From Candidatus Marithrix sp. Canyon 246 (GTDB lineage Bacteria; Pseudomonadota; Gammaproteobacteria; Beggiatoales; Beggiatoaceae): DNA of 61,576 bases. A program made the position numbers and the translations under genes. The notes beneath the pieces were generated by a model. The model had not been told where the DNA came from. It searched no databases and was given only the letters and a program-made list of their open reading frames with translations. This document shows, one piece after another, positions 17,984 to 26,356 of the stretch (the first letter of the stretch is position 1; the number at the start of each line of letters is the position of its first letter). Location: assembly GCF_001723685.1 (NCBI RefSeq), contig NZ_MCBX01000018.1:1-61576 (forward strand), in the 5' to 3' direction.

Positions 17984-18016
17984 AGACCTGACAGGTTTTA
18001 AAAACCTGTCAGGTCT
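17984..18016. repeat. REP palindrome between caspase copies 1 and 2
   Basis: Perfect AGACCTGACAGGTTTT/AAAACCTGTCAGGTCT palindrome starting 11 bases after the stop of copy 1; hairpin could end or attenuate transcription before copy 2. Confidence 0.92.
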
Positions 18017-18033
18017 TTTACCAAGGAAAAATT

Positions 18034-20649
18034 ATGAGATTATCAATAATATTGTGGCTAATATGCCTTTCTGCCTTCGCAGATGATTCAATAAAAACTT
18101 TTAACGGACACGAAAATGGTGTCAAATCAATTGCTATTTCAAATAGTGGTCAATTAGCTATTTCTGCCAGCAAGGATCAAACAGTAAAAGTCTGGGATAT
18201 TAATTCTGGAACTGAGCTTCGTACTTGCTATGGACATAATAATGATGTCACTTCAATTAGCTTTTCACCTGATGGTAATCAAGCTATTTCAGGTGATTTG
18301 GATGGAACTATAATTTTATGGGATATTAATACTTGTCAGGTACTTCATAACTTTTCAAATGAAAGTGAAGTAAAATCAGTTGCTTGGTCGCCTAATAATG
18401 CTTATATATTATCAGCTCATGATAATAACATGGTCAAACTATGGGATACAAATACCAAGCAAGAAATTCGTACTTTTATTGGACATACTGATCAAATCAG
18501 TGATGTTAGTTTTTCGCCTGATAGTAGCAAAGCATTATCAACTAGTAAGGATACCACTATAAAGTTGTGGGATGTTGCAACTGGGCAAGAAATTCGTACT
18601 TTTACTGGGCATACAAAATGGGTGGTATCAGCCGCTTTTTCATCTGATGGTGTATTTGTAATTTCTAGTTCATGGGATAACACAATCAGACGTTGGAATA
18701 TTCAAACTGGAACACACAGAGTTTATTCTGATCAAACTTGGGTATTAGATGTTAGCTTTTTCCTTGATAGCAATTATGCTTTATCAGGTGGCAAAGATCA
18801 AACTCTGAAATTATGGGATTTGAATGCAGGAAAAAGCCTATGTACTTTAAAAGGGCATAAAGGGACTATTACTTCAGTTGCTGTCTCAAAAACTAGTAAT
18901 ATATTATTATCAGGCAGCTCAGATAAAACATTGAAACAATGGCAAGCTTGTAAAATACCACCAAAAGCTGACTTTAGTTATTCTAAGAAATCAATGACAG
19001 TAACATTAGATGCCAGTGCATCCAAAGCTGTTAATGGTAATATTATTGAATATAAGTGGTCAACATCAGATGGTCAAACAGGTTCAGGAGTTACAACTAG
19101 TTTGACTTTCCAAGCAACCGGTAATTATATTATTACTTTAACTGTTACTGATAGTAATGGTATGACTTCTCAATTACAAAAACAAGTGGATCTGAATCCA
19201 GATCAATTGGGCAAAGCAATAATTATTGCTGCTGGCGGGGCACAACGTGGAAATACTTTATTTCCTTATAGTAATGACTATGTGCAACGTATGTATAACT
19301 TAGTTAAACAACGCGGTTTAACCGATTCTGATGTTTACTATATGAATCCTCAAGCACCTGATCTTGATGATGATGGATTTCAAGAAGATCATTTACAAGA
19401 TTTTAATCTATTTGATCCTGAAACTGATATTAATAAAGCATTTACAGAAGCGGCTAAAAATTTAAAAGCTGGACAACAATTGATCTTTTATATACATGGT
19501 CATTCACGTAAAGACTCTTTTAATATTACACCAAATTATGAATTATCAGCTGCAAAATTGAAAGAGTTATTAGACTTAATACCGGCTGGTGTGCAACAAC
19601 TGATCTTTATTGATACTTGTTATTCTGGCTCATTTTTGAATGAACTAGCAGGGGTAGAAAACCGTATAGTAATTACTAGTACAGATGATAATAGTTTAAC
19701 ATGGCAAGTAACTGAAATGAGTTTTGCTGATAAATTATTAACTCAATTGCAAAAAGGAGAAAGCTTAGGTGGAGCCTTTACATTTGCTAAACAATTTATA
19801 CTGAATAATACCAAGTATTTTAGCGGGCAAACACCTTGGTTAGATGATAATAGCGATGGGCAATATGTGGATGATGGCAGATTGGCTGAAAAAGTATTTT
19901 TAGTTAAAGGTGGTATTCACGGTGCCCCACCACCAGAGCTTGAAGTTCATCCTCGCATAGTTCTAAAAGATCAACAAATATCAACTACTATTTGGACCAA
20001 AGTTACTAGCCCAACTCATGATAAAATACGCAAAGTGCGAGCAATATTAGTAAGACCAAATCTGGTAAATGCCGAATATAATGGTATGGAAACTGATTTT
20101 GATCGTGAAGAAATTGAACTCATTTATAATGCTGCCCAAAATCGTTATGAAATTGTTTATGATAAATTTTTTATAAACGGAGTTTGGAATATTATATACC
20201 AAGCAAAAGATACGGATGGCTTTTGGTCTGATGTCAAAATGGCAGAAGTAGAAATAAATAATGTACCAGAGAAATTTATAAAATTATTTCTAAATAAAAG
20301 TAGCTACAAACCAGCTAGTGAACAAAATTTAACTGTTGATGTTTATAGCAAAGATCCAATTCAAGCGAAAATGTATTTAGGTATGATATTGCCTAATGGT
20401 GGAGGTGTTAAAACATTGATTCATCCATATGAGAAATTTGGTAAAGCCAATCAAATTAATCCTTATATACGAAAACTAAAAATCAACCAACCAAAAACCT
20501 ATTACATCAAATCACTTGTTCCTAAAAAGGCAGCAGCAGCAGTTAGTGGTTATATGTTCTGCGGAGTATTAGTGCCAGCGGCAGAAGATATTAAAATGGA
20601 TGGGAGTAATTGGTTAGCTTTGGATTGTACTGGGTTTAAAGTTCAGTAG
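18034..20649 (+). CDS. secreted WD40-PKD-caspase protein, copy 2
   Basis: An 871-residue paralogue of the preceding gene. Signal peptide IILWLICLSAFA, seven WD40 blades (VKVWD, IILWD, VKLWD, IKLWD, IRRWN, LKLWD, LKQWQ), then a PKD domain absent from copy 1 (PPKADFSY ... ASKAVNGNIIEYKWSTSDG ... GNYIITLTVTDSNG, about residues 308-388). The caspase-like domain has His488 in YIHGHSRKD and Cys529 in IDTCYSGSF. The shared tail follows (DREEIELIYNAAQNRYEIVY) and the final Cys pair (GYMFCGVLVP ... WLALDCTGF). AAGGA ribosome site. It appears intact and, like copy 1, is predicted to be exported to the periplasm or beyond. Confidence 0.9.
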   Translation: MRLSIILWLICLSAFADDSIKTFNGHENGVKSIAISNSGQLAISASKDQTVKVWDINSGTELRTCYGHNNDVTSISFSPDGNQAISGDLDGTIILWDINTCQVLHNFSNESEVKSVAWSPNNAYILSAHDNNMVKLWDTNTKQEIRTFIGHTDQISDVSFSPDSSKALSTSKDTTIKLWDVATGQEIRTFTGHTKWVVSAAFSSDGVFVISSSWDNTIRRWNIQTGTHRVYSDQTWVLDVSFFLDSNYALSGGKDQTLKLWDLNAGKSLCTLKGHKGTITSVAVSKTSNILLSGSSDKTLKQWQACKIPPKADFSYSKKSMTVTLDASASKAVNGNIIEYKWSTSDGQTGSGVTTSLTFQATGNYIITLTVTDSNGMTSQLQKQVDLNPDQLGKAIIIAAGGAQRGNTLFPYSNDYVQRMYNLVKQRGLTDSDVYYMNPQAPDLDDDGFQEDHLQDFNLFDPETDINKAFTEAAKNLKAGQQLIFYIHGHSRKDSFNITPNYELSAAKLKELLDLIPAGVQQLIFIDTCYSGSFLNELAGVENRIVITSTDDNSLTWQVTEMSFADKLLTQLQKGESLGGAFTFAKQFILNNTKYFSGQTPWLDDNSDGQYVDDGRLAEKVFLVKGGIHGAPPPELEVHPRIVLKDQQISTTIWTKVTSPTHDKIRKVRAILVRPNLVNAEYNGMETDFDREEIELIYNAAQNRYEIVYDKFFINGVWNIIYQAKDTDGFWSDVKMAEVEINNVPEKFIKLFLNKSSYKPASEQNLTVDVYSKDPIQAKMYLGMILPNGGGVKTLIHPYEKFGKANQINPYIRKLKINQPKTYYIKSLVPKKAAAAVSGYMFCGVLVPAAEDIKMDGSNWLALDCTGFKVQ

Positions 20650-20657
20650 TTTTAACC

Positions 20658-20690
20658 AAACCTGACAGGTTTTTAAAACCTGTCAGGTTT
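20658..20690. repeat. REP palindrome between caspase copies 2 and 3
   Basis: AAACCTGACAGGTTTT/AAAACCTGTCAGGTTT variant, 8 bases after the stop of copy 2. Confidence 0.92.
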
Positions 20691-20704
20691 ATTTTAAGAA
20701 AATT

Positions 20705-22236
20705 ATGAATATACAAATATTTTTTATATCAATTATTTGCATAACATATCACTCAGCCTTCGCTGATGATTCAATAAAAACCTTTAACGGGCATCAAAAT
20801 GGTGTCACTTCAATTGCTATTTCAAATAATTTACTAGTTTCTGCCAGCAAGGATCAAACAATAAAAGTCTGGGATATTAAGTCTGGAGCTGAGCTTCGTA
20901 CTTGTTATGGTCATAATAAGGAAGTCACTTCAATTAGTTTTTCACCTGATGGTAATCAAGCTATTTCTGGTGATTTGGATGGAGCTATAATTTTATGGGA
21001 TATAAATACTAAGCAAGAACTTCGTACTTTTACTGGGCATACTGATCAAGTTACTGATGTTAGTTTTTCTCCTGATAGTAGCCAAGCCTTATCAGCTAGC
21101 AAGGATGGAACAATAAAATTATGGCATGTAGCAACTGGGAAAGAAACTCATAGTTTTACTGGGCATACAGGTAGAGTTGTATCAGCGGCTTTTTCTGCTA
21201 ATGATTCATTTGTTATTTCTAGTTCATGGGATAACACAATCAGACGCTGGAATATTCATACTGGAGAACATGTAGTTCATTCTGATAAGACTAGGATATT
21301 AGATGTAAATTTCCTTATTAATAGTAATTATGCTCTATCAGGTGGCGAAGATCAAACTCTTAAAGTTGCTGTATCAAAAGATGGCAAGGTTTTAATATCA
21401 GCCAGCTCAGATAAAACATTGAAACAATGGCAAATTTGTAAAATACCGCCAATAGCTGAATTTATCTTTTATATACATGGTCATGCAACTCAAGATCAAT
21501 TTAATATTACAAAAGATTATAAATTACAAGCTTCAAAATTTAGAGAATTATTAGACTTAATACCAGATGGTGTTCGACAACAAATTTTGAATTGGCAGGT
21601 GTAAAAAATCGTACCGTAATTACTAGCACAGATGATAAGAGTTTAACATGGCAAGTAACTTATTATAGTTTTGCAGAAGCCTTCTTAACTGGGTTACAAA
21701 AAGGTGAAACGGTAGGTAGAGCTTTTAAATATGCTAAGAAATTCATAGAAGATAACCCTAAGAGTTTTAGTCGGCAAACCCCTTGGTTAGATGCTAATAG
21801 TGATGGAATATCATCAGATGATGATTTTTTCATAGCTGAAAAGCAATATTTAATCAATCCTAAAATTTTGGACTAAAGGAACTTGGAATATTCTAAATAG
21901 AACAAACTAGTGATAATCTGACAGATATTAAGATAGATATTGTTTTAAATAAACCTAATTACAAAGTCAGCGAAGAGATCAATTGGAATATTAGTGTTAA
22001 TGCTGAAAATCAAACACTTTATTTAGGTATAAAATTACCTAATGGTAATGTTGTAGCAATTAATAGTAATACTGAATTTAATAAACAAATTCAACTCGCA
22101 AGACAACAAAGTATTTTTATTAATATTCCAATTCCAGAAGATTCCCCATTAGGTGATTACTTAGCAACAGGAAAAGAATTTCAAATGGATGGGAGTAATT
22201 GGTTAGCTTTGGATTGTACTGGGTTTAATCTGATAT
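20705..22236 (+). pseudogene. decayed WD40-caspase, copy 3 (catalytic Cys deleted)
   Basis: Starts like its neighbours (signal peptide ITYHSAFA, WD40 blades). Blades 2 and 3 are fused (IILWDINTKQELRTFTGHTD joins the end of one to the start of the next) and the blade before last is lost (GGEDQTLK runs directly into VAVSKDG), leaving fewer than six. From PPIAEF the reading jumps to IFYIHGHATQDQ, dropping the PKD domain and the first half of the caspase. Next, between IPDGVRQQ and LAGVKNRTVITST, the segment that encodes IDTCYSGSF in copy 2 is missing and the frame is broken at 21604. A further deletion joins the tail at about 21865, and the last part (to WLALDCTGF at 22236) is out of frame. It still has a catalytic His but no Cys. 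Confidence 0.88.
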
Positions 22237-22273
22237 AATTAAACAGTCTTTACCAACTTGGAGTCAAAAAAAT

Positions 22274-23860
22274 ATGCGAAGATTTTCATCTTACGGTTCA
22301 CCAAATAACAAAACCGATTACTACGTACCGAGAGAAGCATTAATTACCAATGCTATCAAACAATTAAAAGATGGACATTACATAACAGTATGGGCACCAC
22401 GTCAAACTGGCAAAACTTGGCTAATGCAAGAAGTTGTCTCAAGAATTGATAAAGAGGATCAATTTGATGTAGTTTATCTAAGCTTGCAATTTCTTTATGA
22501 AGAGAACGATCCCAATATAGTGGCTCAACTCTTTGCTAAGGAATTAATGGAAAAGTTGAATTTAGAACAACTAACGATAAATTCGTTAAAGGATTTTCAT
22601 CGTTTGTTCAAACGAGGAACTCTCACTAAGCCTTTGATCTTAATTCTAGACGAATTTGATGCTCTTGATACATTGGTAATTGCTAGATTAGTAGCAGTGT
22701 TGCGTCATATTTATAATACTCGCCGTAGCCAAACCAATAAATCCACGGCGGAAAAAGATTATTTATTACATGGTCTAGTTTTAATCGGAGTGCGTGCCGT
22801 CTTAGGAGTGGAAAATGTCAAAGGTTCACCATTCAATGTTCAGCGTAGCTTGAATATTCCCAATCTTACTCATGATGAAGTAGTTTATTTATTTGATTGC
22901 TATCAACGAGAGCAGCAACAAAAAATTGAGCCTGAAGTTGTAGAACGAATCTGGTATGAATTCAAAGGGCAACCGGGGCTTACTTGTTGGTTTGGGGAAT
23001 TATTGACAGAAACTTATAATCAAGCGACAGATCAAGCGATTACGATGACACTTTTTAAGGGTGTTTATGCGACAGCCCTAGATTTATTGCCCAATAACAA
23101 TATCTTAAATATCATCAGTAAGGCGAAACAAGAAGCTTATAAGCCTTATGTATTGGAATTATTCCAAACCAGAAAGAAAGTAAATTTTACTTATGATGAT
23201 CCCATGATCAATTTTTTATATATGAATGGAGTTGTTTCTATAGATGAGGTTAGTTTGACTGAACATTATGTCAAATTTCCTTGCCCATATATACAAAAGC
23301 GATTGTTCAATTATTTTGCCAGAGAATTGTATCAAGGAATGGATGGATTGTATGATCCATTTGAAGATTTGTCAGATACCATTACTGGTCAAAATATTGA
23401 TATTCATCGTTTATTACAACGATATGAGCAATATCTGCAAGCCAATCGAGAGATGGTATTAAAAGATGCGCCACGTCGTAAAAATGATCTACGTGTGTTT
23501 GAGGCTGTATTTCAATTTCATCTTTATCTCTATTTGGTTAGTTTTTTTCATGGTTATGAAGTACAAATAGTGCCTGAATTCCCAACTGGTAATGGAGCTA
23601 TTGATTTATTGATGCGTTATTCCGGGCGATTGTTTGGCTTAGAATTAAAAAGTTTTGCCAATCAACCGGGCTATCGTAATGCCCTCAAACAAACCGCTAA
23701 ATATGGTAAAAAGTTAGGAGTTACTGAAATTTGGTTGGTGTTATTTGTGGAAGTTGTTGATGATGATAATCGCCAACGGTTTGAAATGGCTTATACTGAT
23801 CAGAATGGAATTGTGGTACATCCTTTATTTGTGCAAACTGGAAGTTTACTAAAGAATTAA
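22274..23860 (+). CDS. AAA-like ATPase with C-terminal PD-(D/E)xK-like domain
   Basis: A 528-residue cytosolic protein. Walker A in WAPRQTGKTWLMQEV (about residue 42), Walker B in LILILDEFDALD. The middle has a winged-helix-like region, and the C-terminal 120 residues contain GAIDLLMRYSGRLFGLELKSF, the D...ExK pattern of PD-(D/E)xK nucleases. It belongs to the AAA-like/DUF1703-type families frequent in cyanobacteria and sulfur bacteria, whose function is unknown. Start supported by GGAG upstream. It is sandwiched between caspase copies 3 and 4; the stop is only 4 bases from the start of copy 4, so the two are very likely translated from one message. Confidence 0.82.
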   Translation: MRRFSSYGSPNNKTDYYVPREALITNAIKQLKDGHYITVWAPRQTGKTWLMQEVVSRIDKEDQFDVVYLSLQFLYEENDPNIVAQLFAKELMEKLNLEQLTINSLKDFHRLFKRGTLTKPLILILDEFDALDTLVIARLVAVLRHIYNTRRSQTNKSTAEKDYLLHGLVLIGVRAVLGVENVKGSPFNVQRSLNIPNLTHDEVVYLFDCYQREQQQKIEPEVVERIWYEFKGQPGLTCWFGELLTETYNQATDQAITMTLFKGVYATALDLLPNNNILNIISKAKQEAYKPYVLELFQTRKKVNFTYDDPMINFLYMNGVVSIDEVSLTEHYVKFPCPYIQKRLFNYFARELYQGMDGLYDPFEDLSDTITGQNIDIHRLLQRYEQYLQANREMVLKDAPRRKNDLRVFEAVFQFHLYLYLVSFFHGYEVQIVPEFPTGNGAIDLLMRYSGRLFGLELKSFANQPGYRNALKQTAKYGKKLGVTEIWLVLFVEVVDDDNRQRFEMAYTDQNGIVVHPLFVQTGSLLKN

Positions 23861-23864
23861 TCTA

Positions 23865-25286
23865 ATGCAAAAAATATTAAAAATAATCCTGATTTTATTT
23901 TATACCTGCCAAGCGGCTGCTTTTACTGATAATAATAAATTTGGTCAAGCTATTATTATAGCCGCTGGTGGAGCAGACTCTGCAAACAGTTTGTATCCTT
24001 ATAGTAAGGAATATACTCAACGCATGTATGGCATTCTTAAACAACGCCGTTTAACTGATAATGATATTTCTTATCTTAAATCTGATATACAAGAAGTTGA
24101 TATTAAAGCTGCATTTAAACAAGCCGCTGAAAATTTGCAAGCTGATCAACAATTTATATTTTATTTACATGGTCATGCTCGTTCAAAGCATTTCATAATC
24201 AACCCCAATTATGAATTATCAGCTTCAGAATTAAGTAATTTATTAGACACTATTCCAAAAGGTGTACAACAAGTTATTATCCTTGATACATGTTTTTCAG
24301 GTTCATTTGTGGATGAGCTAGCTAACAATAAAGAACGTATTATAATTACCAGTACTGATGATAAAAGTTTAACATGGCAACTCAAATATGCCAGTTTTGG
24401 AGATCAATTATTACGAGAATTGCAACGAGGTTATAGTATCAGTGAAGCATTTGGATTTGCTGAACAAATAGTTAAAACTCAAACTCATTTTTTTAAAAAC
24501 CAAGCACCGGCTTTATATAATAAACCAGAAAAACCAGTTTATTTAGTCACTCAAGGTATTTATGACTTTTTACCGCCAACAATAGAAGTTCATCCTCGTG
24601 TAACTATAGAAAACAAAATAGCCGCTACATTATGGCTAAAAGCAACACCGACTCAAGAAACCATTCAGAAAGTACAGGCAATCTTAATAAAACCTAATTT
24701 CAGTATTCAAGACTATCAAGGATTAAAAACTGATTTTAGTCGTACAGAAATTGAACTAATTTATAATCCTGCTCAAAAACGCTATGAAATAGTTTATGAC
24801 CAATTCAAGCAAGCAGGAAATTGGACTATTCAATATCAAGCACAAGGAAATAATGGTTTATGGTCAGAAATTGTAAGCGGAGAAGTAAAGGTAAATAATC
24901 CAAACAATAAACAAACTATGATGGATATATCATTAAACAAAAGTATTTATAGAGCCGCTAACAATATGCAATGGAATTTAACTCTAAGCGGCAAAGATAT
25001 TATGGTAGATTTATATCTAGGAATGACAGATGCAGAAAATGATATAAAAATACTAATTTATCCACAAAATGAATTTAGTGAAGAAGTGAATAATTTCAAA
25101 GCTTATATATCAGATTTAAAAATAAATGGACAAAAAACTTACTTCATAAAATCACATTTACCAGAAGATATACAAAAGGGTAGATATGGTACCTGTGGAG
25201 TATTAATTCCACCAAATGAAACTTTCAAGCTAGAAGATCAAACTAATTGGATAGATGTTACTTGTAGTGAATTTGCGATAGAATAA
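23865..25286 (+). CDS. secreted caspase-like protein, copy 4 (no WD40)
   Basis: A 473-residue protein with a signal peptide (ILILFYTCQAAA-FTDNNK) followed at once by the caspase-like domain: QAIIIAAGGADSANSLYPYS, catalytic His102 in YLHGHARSK and Cys143 in LDTCFSGSF. The shared tail follows: EVHPRVTIEN, SRTEIELIYNPAQKRYEIVY, then a C-terminal module starting DLYLGMTD and ending GRYGTCGVLIPP ... WIDVTCSEFAIE. It is the minimal version of copies 1 and 2, without propeller or PKD. It follows the AAA ATPase gene by 4 bases and is followed by the REP array and transposase. Confidence 0.88.
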   Translation: MQKILKIILILFYTCQAAAFTDNNKFGQAIIIAAGGADSANSLYPYSKEYTQRMYGILKQRRLTDNDISYLKSDIQEVDIKAAFKQAAENLQADQQFIFYLHGHARSKHFIINPNYELSASELSNLLDTIPKGVQQVIILDTCFSGSFVDELANNKERIIITSTDDKSLTWQLKYASFGDQLLRELQRGYSISEAFGFAEQIVKTQTHFFKNQAPALYNKPEKPVYLVTQGIYDFLPPTIEVHPRVTIENKIAATLWLKATPTQETIQKVQAILIKPNFSIQDYQGLKTDFSRTEIELIYNPAQKRYEIVYDQFKQAGNWTIQYQAQGNNGLWSEIVSGEVKVNNPNNKQTMMDISLNKSIYRAANNMQWNLTLSGKDIMVDLYLGMTDAENDIKILIYPQNEFSEEVNNFKAYISDLKINGQKTYFIKSHLPEDIQKGRYGTCGVLIPPNETFKLEDQTNWIDVTCSEFAIE

Positions 25287-25318
25287 ATCAAGACGAAAAA
25301 CCTGACACGTAGTTAGTT

Positions 25319-25549
25319 AGACCTGACAGGTTTTGGAAACCTGTCAGGTCTGATCCTCACGAGTTTTAGACCTTACACGTAGCAAGACCTGACAGGTTTT
25401 GGAAACCTGTCAGGTCTGATCCTCACGAGTTTTAGACCTTACACGTAGCAAGACCTGACAGGTTTTGGAAACCTGTCAGGTCTGGTCCTCATGGGTTTTA
25501 GACTTTACACGTAGCAAGACCTGACAGGTTTTGGAAACCTGTCAGGTCT
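25319..25549. repeat. four-copy REP array, 66-bp period
   Basis: Perfect 33-nt palindromes at 25319-25351, 25385-25417, 25451-25483 and 25517-25549, so exactly 66 bp from start to start. The linkers are nearly the same as each other (TGATCCTCACGAGTTTTAGA then CTTACACGTAGCA). This is a tandem amplification of one REP plus linker, ending 28 bases before the transposase start. Confidence 0.95.
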
Positions 25550-25577
25550 GGTTCTAACGAGTTTTAGAAACAAATAT

Positions 25578-26159
25578 ATGTCAAAACCAATACCTTTAAT
25601 CAGTGGACAATATTATCACATCTACAATCGGGGTAATAATGGAGAAAACTTGTTTTTTGAAGAACGTAATTATGAATACTTCTTTAAGCTATATATCCGT
25701 TACATCTATCCTATAGCTGATACATATGCGTATTGTCTGATGAAAAATCATTTTCATTTTTTGGTTAGGATAAGGCTGGATACAGACCTGTCAGGTCTAA
25801 GTACACCTGATTATTCCAAGCAATTCTCAAACTTCTTTAATGCTTATACTAAAGCGATTAACAAAACTTACCAGAGAAGCGGCAATCTTTTTGAAAGACC
25901 CTTCAAACGTATCTTGGTTAATTCAAATTCTTATCTAATGAATTTAGTTAGTTATATTCACCGTAATCCCCAGAAACATGGTTTTACTGACGATTTTCGT
26001 ACTTATCCTTATTCATCTTACCAAACTATTTACCAACAGAAAAAGAGCAGGATAAATGGACAAGAAGTGATGAGTTGGTTTCAGAATCCAAGATTATTTG
26101 TAGAAGCTCATGATAAATTAGACGAACTGGAAATTCAACATTTAATTGAAGATGACTAA
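25578..26159 (+). CDS. REP-associated tyrosine transposase (RAYT, Y1 family)
   Basis: A 193-residue IS200-like Y1 transposase. SGQYYHIYNRGNNGENLFFE opens the fold; the HUH metal motif is in LMKNHFHFLVRI (His58, His60). RSGNLFERPFKRILV and NLVSYIHRNPQKHG give the following helix with candidate catalytic tyrosines. Domesticated RAYTs of this type bind and cut single-stranded REP hairpins. Here the gene is bracketed by four REPs before it and three after it, the layout of a complete REP-RAYT unit. A 15-nt collapsed REP also sits inside the gene at 25784-25798 (residues TDLSGL), in frame. All key residues appear present, so it could be active. Confidence 0.92.
   Translation: MSKPIPLISGQYYHIYNRGNNGENLFFEERNYEYFFKLYIRYIYPIADTYAYCLMKNHFHFLVRIRLDTDLSGLSTPDYSKQFSNFFNAYTKAINKTYQRSGNLFERPFKRILVNSNSYLMNLVSYIHRNPQKHGFTDDFRTYPYSSYQTIYQQKKSRINGQEVMSWFQNPRLFVEAHDKLDELEIQHLIEDD
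25784..25798. repeat. collapsed REP inside the RAYT gene
   Basis: AGACCTGTCAGGTCT is the outer-arm palindrome of the REP without the inner arms. It lies in the loop after the HUH motif and is read in frame as TDLSGL. Confidence 0.7.
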
Positions 26160-26181
26160 ATTTTAATCCTGACAAGTAGTT

Positions 26182-26343
26182 AGACCTGACAGGTTTTTGA
26201 AACCTGTCAGGTCTGATTCCACGTGTTTGATACCTACATGTAGCAAGACCTGACAGGTTTTGGAAACCTGTCAGGTCTGGTCCTCACGGGTTTTAGACCT
26301 ACATGTAGCAAGACCTGACAGGTTTTTAAAACCTGTCAGGTCT
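26182..26343. repeat. three-copy REP array downstream of the RAYT
   Basis: Palindromes at 26182-26214, 26246-26278 and 26311-26343 (64- and 65-bp steps), with linkers related to those of the upstream array (TTTTAGACCTACATGTAGCA). Centres differ slightly (TTTTTGAAA, TTTTGGAAA, TTTTTAAAA). The array lies between the RAYT and the converging nonaheme cytochrome gene, for which it may also serve as terminator. Confidence 0.95.
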
Positions 26344-26356
26344 GATTCCAATTTAA

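Noticed and set aside
25319-26343. Regularly spaced repeats resembling a CRISPR array
   Set aside because: The 33-nt units are perfect palindromes and the linkers between them are near-copies of each other, not unique spacers; no cas gene is near and a RAYT gene is in the middle.
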